A stretch of 13,959 nucleotides of DNA from Brugia malayi (Eukaryota > Nematoda > Chromadorea > Rhabditida > Onchocercidae). Below the pieces are notes generated by a model. It had not been told where the DNA came from and did not search any database. It worked only from the letters and a program-made list of their open reading frames with translations. This document shows, in pieces, positions 1 to 8,326 of this stretch. Position numbers and translations under genes: made by a program. The DNA lies in assembly GCF_000002995.4 (NCBI RefSeq), contig NW_025062417.1, positions 1 to 13,959 of the forward strand, in the 5' to 3' direction. Positions within the stretch are counted from its first letter, which is position 1, and every line of letters starts with the position of its first letter.

Positions 1-1200
1 GAGGTTGCTGGAGCATTTGTAGAAGCAGTTGCTGTTGTTGTTGTACAAGCTGCACAAGAAGTTGTTGTTGTTGGAGGAGCTGCTGAATAAGTGGTTGTTG
101 TTGTTGGAATTGCTGAAGAAGGAGCTGTTGTAGCTGTAGAAGTTGTTGAAGAAGAGATTGTTGTTTTTGAAGTTTCTGATCAAAAGGTTGTTGCTGTTGC
201 AGTCGCTGAAGTATTTGCACTTGATGTTGAAGCTGCTGAAGAAGTAATTGTTTCTGTTGTTGAAGTTGCTTTAATACAGTTTGGTGTTGTTGAAGCAGTT
301 GAATAAGTTGTTGTTGCTGTTGAATTTGATGATCATGATGATTATGATGTTCAACTGCTGGAGATTTTGTTGCATTTGTTGTTGAACAGTAAGCATTTGC
401 TGGACAGAAAGCAATTGTTGCTGGAAAAATTGTTGAAGAATAGGTTGTTGTTTTTGAAATAATTGTTGTTGATGAGGCAATTGATGCAGTAGATATTGGA
501 CAATTTTTGTCGCTGAAGAAGTTGCTGAAGAATGACACGTTGTTGGTGCTGAAGTTGATTCAGAAATGGTTGATGATGCTGAAGTTGTTGAAGGATACTA
601 TGCTGTTGTTGAAGAAGACTTTGTATTTGTTGTTTACAGTTATGCTTATGTTGGTGTTGTATAAGTTGCTGAAGAAGTTGTTGTTGTTGTTGGAGAAGAT
701 GCTGAAGGTGCGGCTGCTTATGTTGTAGTTCTTGAAGTTGTTGTTGTTGTTGAAGTTGGTGAGGCACAGGATCTTGTTGTTCCAGAAGGTAGAGAAAAGA
801 TTGCTCGTTTTCTGTCTGTTGGACAAGTTGCTGTTGTATGAGAAGTAGTTGAGGAAGAGATTTTTTGCTATGTTGGATGGGCAGTGCAGTCGTTACTGCT
901 GAAGAAGAAACTGTTCTTGTTGTTATTGTCTGAGTTAATGTGAAAAACTGTTGTTACTACCGTAATTCCGGAGTTGTTGCCTAAAAAAACGAAACTGGAA
1001 AATAAAAATTACAAAATTTGTGATAATGAAAATGTTCATTTAAAGAAGCTCACAAAAAGGCAGTTTGATTTCCTACGGAACGTGAAACCAGAGCCTATTT
1101 CAGATTGTTTTTCAAAAAATTGAAACAAATTTAATACCTTTGTACAAGATGAAAAAGCAATGATAAGAAGGAAAATGATTCCTTTCTTCATTTTCACCAT
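1..1200 (-). pseudogene. Secreted Q/L-rich protein family, copy 1 (broken, 3' end outside window)
   Basis: This is an inverted paralogue of the intact gene at 8264-9827. Exon 1 (1200 down to 1138) encodes a 21-residue signal-peptide piece, MVKMKKGIIFLLIIAFSSCTK, with donor GT at 1137-1136. Exon 2 would start at 980 after the acceptor AG at 982-981. In that frame the eighth and ninth codons are TAG (959-957) and TAA (956-954), because 1 + 2 bases are missing compared with copy 2. After them the frame reopens into Thr-rich and then Gln/Leu-rich sequence to about 500. A one-base loss near 495-505 and another frame change near 350-362 move the Q-rich frame twice, and it then stays open to base 1. 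A His cluster (HHNHHDH) follows the second shift. The intron lacks about 120 bases that copies 2 and 3 have. A decayed copy is most likely; assembly indel errors are the alternative. Confidence 0.7.
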
Positions 1201-1820
1201 CTCGATTAATCAAATTTGAACTAAAAGAAAGTAATTGACTGCGAATCAAAATAGTAAATGCTTGCATTTTTAAAGTTTTTAATTGAGTATAGAATTTTAA
1301 GCACTAATTAACAATCATTCAAATCAACATACTAGTATACTACTTGGATTAGCCAAGCACCAAGCAATTTATGATTCGAGAAATCTCGGTCAAATTCTTT
1401 TCTTACTTTCCATGGCAGTGAAATCCTCCCTCCAGAATCGCATAATATTTCTAAAAGGGTTTCATTCTACAAAAGAACCTTCTCCTTATGCAACCTTTGA
1501 AGAAGCATTAAGTTTTCTAATTTTTGCCCATAGGAAAGCCCTGGAATTGTAGCCTGAATAATTTGAGTTGTGCTGCAAAATTTAAAGACATTTATGTGTT
1601 ACTTTTTTAATTCTGCTTCTACAGAATTTTCCAGTTGAAATGGGTTGAATTGAATTGAATTGAAAGCATTGTGTTCCGAAATTGTATTTTTATCCAAAAC
1701 TTGGGGACAACATGCATTGCTTTCAGAAAATTCACCATATTATTGTTCTTTCTATTTAAATGAATGAATTTGTCACAATAAAATAAATTAAAAGAATGGG
1801 TTGTTTTCTTATTTTGTAAA
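1201..1820 (-). promoter_or_regulatory. Conserved upstream region of Q-rich copy 1
   Basis: About 620 bases upstream of the copy 1 start align, at high identity by eye, with 7639-8263 and (up to 1790) with 12958-13542. Shared landmarks include a TTTTAG acceptor 20 bases before the ATG (AG at 1222-1221), a CGAGA-NN-TCTCG palindrome (1377-1388) and the block reading MVNFLKAMHVVPKFW in one frame. The region should hold the promoter and 5' UTR, but it has also simply been co-duplicated with the gene. Confidence 0.5.
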
Positions 1821-2662
1821 ATTAAAATAAGCATACTGATTGTATAATAGAAACTTTGCTGATATTAAAAAAACAGCTTTTTGTCTTTATTCAAAACTTT
1901 TGCTCCTTTCTTTTCTCTAAAGAAAGACATTACCAAAAAAAAAAAAAAACTAATTATACAAGTTGCTTACCAGTCTGAGCATTTCAACAATAGTAATCGG
2001 TTATGTTCGATTATTGAAGGTGGATGCTAATTTTGAATGAAAGTGCAGTGTGAATTAAATGCTAACATCACTACAGTTTTTTTTTCCTGATTATTAAATT
2101 AGATATTTGCAAAAATACTAATAATTTACAAGGACTTGAATATTTGACAATATTGTTGGAATTTGTTAAATTGTGATTTGGATCACTAATGATTTAAAAA
2201 TGAAGTGGGCAAAGGACTTAAGAAAATTCCAAAATTTTGCCATCAATTTTGATCAGTAGATAAAATAAATAAAATTTTCCTCAGTGTACTGCTACTCGAA
2301 ACAATCTTTTCGGTTTATTATTGTAACTTTCATATAATTTGTTAAACCAATCCATTAAGCCATTTTTTGAACTAAAGTTTATAAAGTCGAAATAAGTATT
2401 TGAAATTCGAATTAACATATTTCAGCATACTAAATACAAACTCTTATTTCTTCTTTTTATTAAAATTGCTTTAATGCTCATGCGGTTTATCTCTTAACAC
2501 CTAACATTTATCTCATTATCCAGGCTACTTTTTAAGAGAAATTCTAAGGAATTATTTGTGACACTGATTAGTTGGTGATTGCTTAAGCTTTAATGATAAA
2601 GTAAACAGAAATTAATGATTAGTTCATCAGAATGTAATAAAAACACTAGATAAACCGTTTTG
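1821..2662. other. AT-rich intergenic DNA, no gene seen
   Basis: This lies between the divergent copy 1 upstream region and the BAR gene upstream block. It holds homopolymer runs (A run near 1935-1949, T run near 2079-2087) and short AT-rich words. I see no open frame with splice signals, no RNA gene and no clear repeat. Confidence 0.5.
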
Positions 2663-3115
2663 TTTGTTTAAATGAAAAATGATTCCATTTAAAAATTTCT
2701 TTATAAAATTTTTTTTTTTGGTTAAAATAATTTTTACTATAAATACAACTAAACAACCGTTATTATCATTATTTATACTTTGCGTAAATTCATCAAACGA
2801 TTCGGTTGCTTTCGGAATGGCAGCAAAAAGAAGGTCAATGATAATTGATTTGAATTATCAAATGATTTGAATTTTTATCAAATGGAAGTAACTTTTTTAC
2901 TAAAATTAAATGAAGAATGATATGGTTTCCGAGTCATTATTTGGTGTAAATTGATTCAAATTAATTAATCTATGATAAACGTTGCATGATTTTCGTTAAA
3001 TTTTTGTTAAATATTCTTTGATAAATTCCAATTTTGATATCGTTTATAAATTAGTAATTTATCAATTTTTATTTATTTATTTATTTATTTATTTGAATGA
3101 AAAACTTAATTTTAG
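2663..3115 (+). promoter_or_regulatory. Upstream block of the BAR gene (duplicated at 10494)
   Basis: This AT-rich block precedes the first BAR exon and aligns with about 10494-10850. The best-conserved words are GTTTGTTTAAATGAAAAATG at its start and TTTCCGAGTCATTATTTG near 2926-2943. It ends in TTAATTTTAG (AG at 3114-3115), a good nematode 3' splice site that could serve cis- or spliced-leader trans-splicing. Promoter function is inferred from position. Conservation between the two copies may reflect only recent duplication. Confidence 0.4.
3068..3094 (+). repeat. (ATTT)n microsatellite
   Basis: About six tandem ATTT units lie just ahead of the first BAR exon acceptor. The duplicate at about 10820 has a T-rich tract instead, so the repeat arose or expanded after the duplication. 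Confidence 0.8.
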
Positions 3116-3332
3116 CGAAACTAAGAAATATGACCAAAATAAGAAACAATCAGATAAGGATACAAATAAAATTCAAGAACCAATGGAAATGGCTTCACCA
3201 CAAACGGAACCAGAAGGACGAGGTGCATTCCGGAAGCTATTTATGAAATTAGGCGAAAAAGTTGGTACTATTAAGACTTCTGAGCTTAATCCGGATTATT
3301 TGAATCAAGTGAAAGATGCAGACACTTATAAG
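3116..3332 (+). CDS. BAR gene exon 1 (first recognised exon)
   Basis: The acceptor TTTTAG ends at 3115 and the donor AAG|GTAAAA is at 3333, phase 0. The first in-frame Met of convincing context is at 3183 (MEMASPQTEPEG). The frame before it (KYDQNKKQSDKDTNKIQEP) also looks coding, because the duplicate at 10836 keeps it with a 3-base in-frame deletion and several silent changes. An out-of-frame ATG at 3129 would hamper initiation at 3183 on a trans-spliced message, so a further upstream exon is possible. Confidence 0.7.
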
Positions 3333-5682
3333 GTAAAAAAACTTTCAGCAATAACTTTATCTGATTCATATAACATAAAATGATGTACTTACTAATTACC
3401 ATAATGTATCAATTACGAATGACTAATTCAAAGAATGCTCATCGAACTTTTCATTTTTTTTTCAAAAAAATTTGAAAATATTTTTTTTTATTTTGCTTAG
3501 TAACTTAATATTAGATAAGTGTATGCTAATTTAAGCAATTTTGAATGGTTTTTCCATTTATCCATATAAAAATTAATTCTTATCATAATTAATCAATATC
3601 TACATAATTATTTTAGCTTAGCTAAATTCGAAAATATATTTTCGTTAAAAAACAAAAAAAAAAAAAAAAAAAAGCGCAGATTTAGGCTAAAATATAGTAT
3701 TATTAATTAAGGAAATGTTATGCAAATTAGCAGAAAGCATTATGCATGTGTTGCAACAAAATCCGAAATTAGTACCTGAAGCAGAATCAAAAATGGAATT
3801 TGAATGTCCATTAAATCAAGATCCTACGGAATTATTAAGCGTTTCACTAGAAGCAATGAGAGAAAATTTTTCAGCTCATATTCCAGCACTTGAGGTTTCT
3901 ATAATCTAAAATAATTAACAGAATCATATATAATTATAATTACCATTATTAATTATTAGATATGTCAAAAATTTTAAACTTAATTATGCCACTAAAGTTT
4001 ATTTATCATTACATATGCTAGATGCACTTTTGATAACTTAATAATTTAGTGAAAATCAAAAATATTTTTCGTATAGTTACAAAAAAATAATTTATAAATT
4101 CAGCAAAGAAAATTTTAAAAATACGACAAAAAGGAAATCAATATAGCATAAGTGTTCATAACTAATTGAGCTTTAATTTTAAACTTAATGCTATTTACTG
4201 CTCGTTAGTAGTTCTTCAATTAGAACAGAGAGAAAAAGATATTTCAATAATAATAATAATAATAATAATCTATTTTGCATTTTGCTTTTTTCTACAATTT
4301 TTGGCATTTGTTTTGAACTTTTGCAAGTTTAATTATAATTTCAGGCATGCATTCGTGCATGCATAAAATTAGCCGAGTTACGTCGATCTTACTGCAAACG
4401 AGGACGTCGAGCTATTCATTTTATTCGAACATTTATTAATGTTGATTATGTGTGTAAGATATGCGTTTCTTATATTTGCTAATTATAAGTTTAATAATTA
4501 TATGCTAATTATAATCATTTATCATAATATTCTACTGAAAAATGAAATCACGATTAATAGTGAATAATATTGATGAATGATGAATAATAATAATAAAGAT
4601 TATTATTCATTACCAATAATTGATTTTTAATTACTATATCAATCATTGATTTATAATTATTCTAATATGACATTATATTATAACTATAAAGAAAGGGTTG
4701 AGTAACAAATGATGGAATTATTAACATTCAAGTCATCTGTAATAAGTTAATTGTCATATTAGTAATGTTGAAATAGAATAATTAAAGTTATTGCATAAGT
4801 AATAAATAATTTCTGGATGTTAACAACAAATACATATGGTAAATAAATGAAAATTATTGGAAAACAATAAATGGATGAGAATAATTAATTAAGCAAAAAT
4901 TTTAAACCAAGAAATACGGTTAGGTTAAACGAAAAAATATCAATGAAAAATTGAACGACATAAATGATTAATAATTATTTAGTGAATAATTTGTGTAGAG
5001 AAAAATAGTTGCTAATTATTAAATGAATGTTATATTATTGATACCTAAGCAAAAAAAAAAAAATAATAATAATTGATAAGGAAGAAAAAAAATTGTTAAA
5101 ATATTTTGCGTAAATAGTAATTATTAAATTATAATGATCTTAGTATTAAATAATCAACGTCAAGAACTCATTAAACGTCGACAAGAAATGGATTTTGCAA
5201 AACATGAATATGCGAATAATCCAACGGAACAAAAAAAAGAAAGTTGCAATAAAGCAATTGCAAAATTTAAGGAACAATCAGATGAGGTTAGAGAAATGGA
5301 ATTTAAATATTTTTATTGAAATAAAATTAAATAAACAAATATTTCACATTTAAATTGAAATTTAATTAAGGCAAAGTATAAGGAGTATGATTATTACTAT
5401 TATTTAAATATTATTAGATCAAATGGATGACATATTAATAACCCTTCCTTTCATGCGTAACAAATTTCAAATTTAGTTATTTTACTATCATTTAAAATAA
5501 TCTCATGGAAATTACTATTAAATAATAACTTTAAATTGTTGCAGGTTTTTGAAGCTTTAGGTACAATTCAATCTAAAAAAGAAAAGCATCGCATAGAGCT
5601 TATCAAAATATTGGATGAAATGCGGAAATATCATAACAGTGCTGCTGAAGAATGTTTTCTTGTATGCAAATCAAAATGGTAA
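3116..5682 (+). CDS. BAR-domain protein, endophilin-like (N-BAR), five exons
   Basis: The predicted cytoplasmic protein should form a curved helical dimer that binds and bends membranes, as BAR proteins do. Exons 3116-3332, 3712-3894, 4345-4453, 5144-5286 and 5545-5682 join in frame. From Met at 3183 the product is 240 residues, the size of a lone BAR domain. Residues 14-28 (GAFRKLFMKLGEKVG) look like an amphipathic N-BAR helix 0, and the EKVG...L..DY pattern matches the start of endophilin. The basic cluster RRSYCKRGRRA (about 125-135) suits a membrane-binding face. Long charged helices follow (NNQRQELIKRRQEMDFAKHEY, IELIKILDEMRKYH). No SH3 domain follows; the stop comes right after CKSKW. 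The true start is uncertain because the frame runs open upstream of 3183 to the acceptor. Assigned by motif recognition, without a database search. Confidence 0.8.
3654..3673 (+). repeat. Poly-A run of 20 in BAR intron 1
   Basis: Twenty consecutive A bases in the first intron of the BAR gene. The length is likely to be variable and prone to sequencing error. Confidence 0.9.
3712..3894 (+). CDS. BAR gene exon 2
   Basis: Its 61 codons begin EMLCKLAESIMHVLQQNPKL and end IPALE. The acceptor is a weak AATTAAG (AG at 3710-3711) and the donor GAG|GTTTCT is at 3895. Both junctions are phase 0 and restore a continuous BAR helix. The intron before it contains a run of 20 A (3654-3673). Confidence 0.75.
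4246..4269 (+). repeat. (AAT)8 microsatellite in BAR intron 2
   Basis: Eight perfect AAT units lie in the intron between exons 2 and 3. Confidence 0.9.
4345..4362 (+). promoter_or_regulatory. Perfect hairpin with TTCG loop at the 5' edge of BAR exon 3
   Basis: GCATGCA-TTCG-TGCATGC forms a 7-base-pair stem with a UUCG tetraloop, starting at the first base of the exon. It contains two GCAUG cores, and the UGCAUG at 4356-4361 is the binding word of RBFOX/FOX-1-type splicing factors. A role in splicing is inference only; the sequence also encodes ACIRACI. Confidence 0.35.
4345..4453 (+). CDS. BAR gene exon 3
   Basis: The acceptor TAATTTCAG ends at 4344. The exon reads ACIRACIKLAELRRSYCKRG and on to FINVDYV, with a strong donor GTAAGA at 4454 in phase 1. 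It is too short for simple long-frame searches. Its first 18 bases are a perfect inverted repeat (listed separately). Confidence 0.8.
4581..4609 (+). repeat. Inverted repeat in BAR intron 3
   Basis: TGAATAATAAT and ATTATTATTCA pair perfectly (11 bp) around a 7-base loop. The stem is all A/T except one pair, so it is probably a by-product of AAT-rich sequence. Confidence 0.6.
5144..5286 (+). CDS. BAR gene exon 4
   Basis: The acceptor ATCTTAG ends at 5143. The phase 1 junction gives ...DYV-L-LNNQRQELIKRRQEM and ends KEQSDE, with donor GAG|GTTAGA at 5287. The segment is a highly charged helix with a conserved-looking Lys/Glu pattern, typical of the second long BAR helix. Confidence 0.8.
5545..5682 (+). 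CDS. BAR gene exon 5 (last)
   Basis: The strong acceptor GTTGCAG ends at 5544. The exon reads VFEALGTIQSKKEKHRIELI and on to AAEECFLVCKSKW with TAA at 5680-5682. The end also contains ATG|GTAAAT, a donor-like sequence that overlaps the stop, so an isoform spliced onward is conceivable. No SH3-like exon was seen in the next 2 kb. Confidence 0.75.
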   Translation, partial: VFEALGTIQSKKEKHRIELIKILDEMRKYHNSAAEECFLVCKSKW

Positions 5683-5737
5683 ATTGATATTTGTCAATTA
5701 AAAATTGCTGCTATGCTACTATTAACAATTTAATATG

Positions 5738-5743
5738 AATAAA
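5738..5743 (+). terminator. Polyadenylation signal of the BAR gene
   Basis: AATAAA lies 55 bases after the BAR stop codon, a usual spacing for a short nematode 3' UTR. Confidence 0.5.
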
Positions 5744-5816
5744 ATTATCCAATATTTTTGTTTTGTATTGTTTTAAATATTGTTGCAAAGGAAAAAATTA
5801 TCAAATATATATATCC

Positions 5817-7266
5817 TCATTGGACTCCTCCTTGTGTATCACTCCACGCCAGATAGTCTTCAACTAAAGAATCGAAAGTCGAAGTGTGTCGATGAGTAGA
5901 ACGGACTAACCTCGGGCAGCCAACTTCGGATCCGGGCAGATAAAATTCATTTAACTCTTTACAGTTTTTCATCTAACAGACCGACCTACTACCTCAATAT
6001 TTCGCAGCTATGGCCCAAGCCTGCAAATTAAAAATAGCATCCTATACTTCTCCATAAAATGCCTAGAGTGCTCATCAAAGGAATTCAAAGGACCTAGAAG
6101 TCCAGGTACTCTGAACTCCTTGCTCACCTACCCGTCTTGCAAGAAAAGCAACCTTACATACTGCAAGCTTCATAGAAATTTCGGAACATCAAGAACAGAT
6201 GATGAGTCAGTAATATTCTAACATGAATTCTAATTGCAGAAGGCTCTAGGGAGTTCTGAAATGCATAGAATAACTACCTGAAGAAAGAATCGAATATGTC
6301 GAAATAAATTTGTAGTGAATTCATAAGACTAAAGATTGTCTTATTTGAATAATTCTTAGATAAATGTTTCAGTTAAGGAATTCTTACTCATCTAAATTGT
6401 TTGGAATTCTACTGTATTCACAAAGATGTTGAAAATTGCTCCCAATTTTAATACCAAAAATTTCCAACCAAACAGCCAAACTTAGACTTAACTTTTAACA
6501 TCTAAAAATTGTAACAGTCTGCTATTTTGACATTCAGTCTTATGAGTAATTGATGTAATGAGAGAGTAAAGATTATCCGGAACGGAAGCTCTTTACATAC
6601 GGTAATCATGTGCTTTGTTATAAACCACTCCTACTCTACAAGTTAAATAGAGGAATGTAGGTAGCTTTTCTCGATCTCACTTCGGAAGTTGTACACTCTC
6701 TCCTCTCCTTCAGATGTACTTCCTCAATTTTTCTAATAATAATTTCGATTAGGATAATTTTATCTCAATAAAATTAAGATTACTGTTAAACATTGCTACT
6801 TCACAAAGTACTCCCTATTTGGTTCTATAAATTACTCAAATCAGACCCCATTTCACGACAAGTAAGGTACAAAACATCCACTCAACGCATATAATCAAAC
6901 TTACTTTCATTTTCATTCTGAACTGATAGCTGGACACTTTCAATTTCTCTTCAGTCCAATTGAAGACCGACCTATTAATTAAAGATAACATACAATAATC
7001 GGTGAAAAAAAATTTGCAAGCAACTCGCAAATTCATATAACAGCCAAAACATCTAGGCTTGATGGAATTCCATGTGAAATCTGAAAGCAGAGGTTAATTA
7101 CTCAATTTCCATAAGCTATTATGCACTTCTGGGAACAAAGCAAACTATCACTGAACTTTCTAGAAAGCGTAGGAAGAAAGGAGAGCAAGTAGTAAGCATC
7201 GGTCATTGCAGCAAATGAAACGGAAAAAGATGTTTCAAATGACAGTACATTAAGAAAGGAAAAAGT
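5817..7266 (-). other. G+C-richer stretch with interrupted antisense open frames (possible gene or element relic)
   Basis: The base composition is clearly less AT-rich than the flanks, most of all at 5820-6180. On the minus strand several stop-bounded stretches read like protein: 7266-7105 (ending CSQKCIIAYGN), 6764-6639 (with IEEVHLKERRECTTSEVRSR), 6127-6011 (with EFRVPGLLGPLNSFDEHSRH) and 5972-5820 (with LPGSEVGCPRLVRSTHRHTS and FDSLVEDYLAWSDTQGGVQ). I could not chain them with consistent splice phases. I recognise no family and no terminal repeats. It may be a decayed gene or transposon, or a fast-evolving multi-exon gene. Confidence 0.3.
6905..6971 (-). other. Candidate isolated exon, minus strand
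   Basis: The minus strand has an acceptor TTAATTAATAG, then one base plus 22 codons (SVFNWTEEKLKVSSYQFRMK-MK), then a textbook donor GTAAGTTTG at 6904. Codon content is balanced and unlike the flanking AT-rich DNA. The next plausible downstream piece (6639-6764) does not match in phase, so this is not called as a gene. Confidence 0.25.
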
Positions 7267-7638
7267 TTATTTCATCACTGATCGGAACTGATGGCTGAAG
7301 CTTCTCAAAGAAACAAATAATTTTTTTTTTTCAAATTTTCAATTTGTGTAGAGCACATCGCCCATTTCATTTCCAAATTATTAGTGACTTACGCACAGTT
7401 TGATAAATCCCAACTGTCCGTAATAAATTTTAAATATTCAACTGCATGCAAGTATGCAAACACCTATGTAATGCTAATGTAATGTGTATGTGCAACACTA
7501 TTTCAGAATTAACGGTCACTGAAGTGCCAAAATTGGTGAGCGATCAGTCTAATCGTTTTTGGTAATACCTTTAAAGAAAAGAAAGAGGCGGAAGCACGGA
7601 CAAAAACCGTTTTTCAATATCAGAAAAGTTTGTATTAT
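7267..7638. other. Intergenic DNA, no gene seen
   Basis: This contains a run of 12 T near 7320-7331 and short repeated words around GCATGCAAGTATGCAAAC and TAATGCTAATGTAATG. No coding or RNA feature is supported. Confidence 0.4.
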
Positions 7639-8074
7639 AACAAAATAAGAAAACAAACCAATCGTTTAATTTATTTTATTGTAACAAAATTCATCTATCT
7701 AAACAGATAGAACAATAATACGGTGAATTTTCTCAAAGCAATGCATGTTGTTCCCAAGTTTTGGATGAGAAATATAATTTCGAACACAATGCTTTCAATA
7801 CAACCCATTTCAACTGGAAAATTCTGTAGAAGCAGAATGAAACAAGTAACACATAAATGTCTTTAAATTTTGCAGCACAACTCAAATTATTCAGTGTGGC
7901 AATAATCCCATGGCTTTTCTACCGGACAAAAATTAAAAAACTTAATGCTTCTTCTTAGTTTCTCAAAGGTTGCACAAGGAGAAGGTTCTTTTACAAAACA
8001 TAACCCTTTTAGAAATATTATGCGATTCTAGAGGGAGGATTTCACTGCCATGGAAATTAGGGAAAGAATTTGAC

Positions 8075-8088
8075 CGAGACTTCTCGAA
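8075..8088 (+). promoter_or_regulatory. Palindromic CGAGA-NN-TCTCG element, heat-shock-element-like
   Basis: CGAGACTTCTCG is followed by AA, giving GAGnnTTCnnGAA, close to a three-part heat-shock element. It lies about 176 bases before the ATG. Both arms are unchanged in copy 1 (1377-1388) and copy 3 (13367-13378), while the middle bases differ. A regulatory role is inferred; overall identity between the copies is high, so conservation alone is weak support. Confidence 0.3.
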
Positions 8089-8233
8089 TCATAAACTGCT
8101 TGGTGCTTGGCTAATCCAAATAGTACACTTGCATTATTGATTTGAATGATTGTTAAATAATGCTTAAAATTCTATACTCAATTAAAAACTTTAAAAATGC
8201 AAGCATTTACTGTTTTGATTCGCGGTCAATTAC

Positions 8234-8243
8234 TTTCTTTTAG
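8234..8243 (+). promoter_or_regulatory. Conserved 3' splice site in the 5' UTR (likely trans-splice acceptor)
   Basis: TTTCTTTTAG ends 20 bases before the start codon. The same site is present in copy 1 (AG at 1222-1221) and copy 3 (AG at 13521-13522). In nematodes such an acceptor close to the ATG commonly receives a spliced leader; a 5' UTR cis-intron is the alternative. Confidence 0.45.
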
Positions 8244-8263
8244 TTCAAATTTGATTAATCGAG

Positions 8264-8326
8264 ATGGTGAAAATGAAGAAAGGAATCATTTTCCTTCTTA
8301 TCATTGCTTTTTCATCCAGGACAAAG
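8264..8326 (+). CDS. Q-rich copy 2, exon 1 (signal peptide)
   Basis: Its 21 codons run from ATG, with a basic start (MVKMKK) followed by a hydrophobic core (GIIFLLIIAF). The donor AAG|GTATTA is at 8327. A second in-frame Met is at 8273; the first is chosen because it follows the acceptor directly and is kept in all three copies. Confidence 0.75.

Larger units (their letters stand above)
7639..8263 (+). promoter_or_regulatory. Conserved upstream region of Q-rich copy 2
   Basis: It aligns with the upstream regions of copy 1 (1201-1820, inverted) and copy 3 (12958-13542). The first part (7639-7666) is shared only with copy 1. A stretch near 7966-8120 can be read as LHKEKVLLQNITLLEILCDS and on without stops. 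Copies 1 and 3 have an in-frame TAG in the same stretch, and differences do not fall mainly at third positions, so I treat it as non-coding. Promoter and 5' UTR elements are expected here. Confidence 0.5.

Noticed and set aside
91..306. Open frame rich in Val/Glu/Ala on the plus strand
   Set aside because: It is the antisense reading of the Q-rich exon of copy 1; similar antisense and N-rich frames occur over 8853-9071, 9105-9380 and 560-826.
1619..1834. 71-codon minus-strand frame
   Set aside because: It is the copy 1 version of the same upstream stretch, shortened and divergent after KFW.
2679..2870. 63-codon plus-strand frame before the BAR gene
   Set aside because: It is interrupted by indels in the duplicate block at 10494 and has no coding signature.
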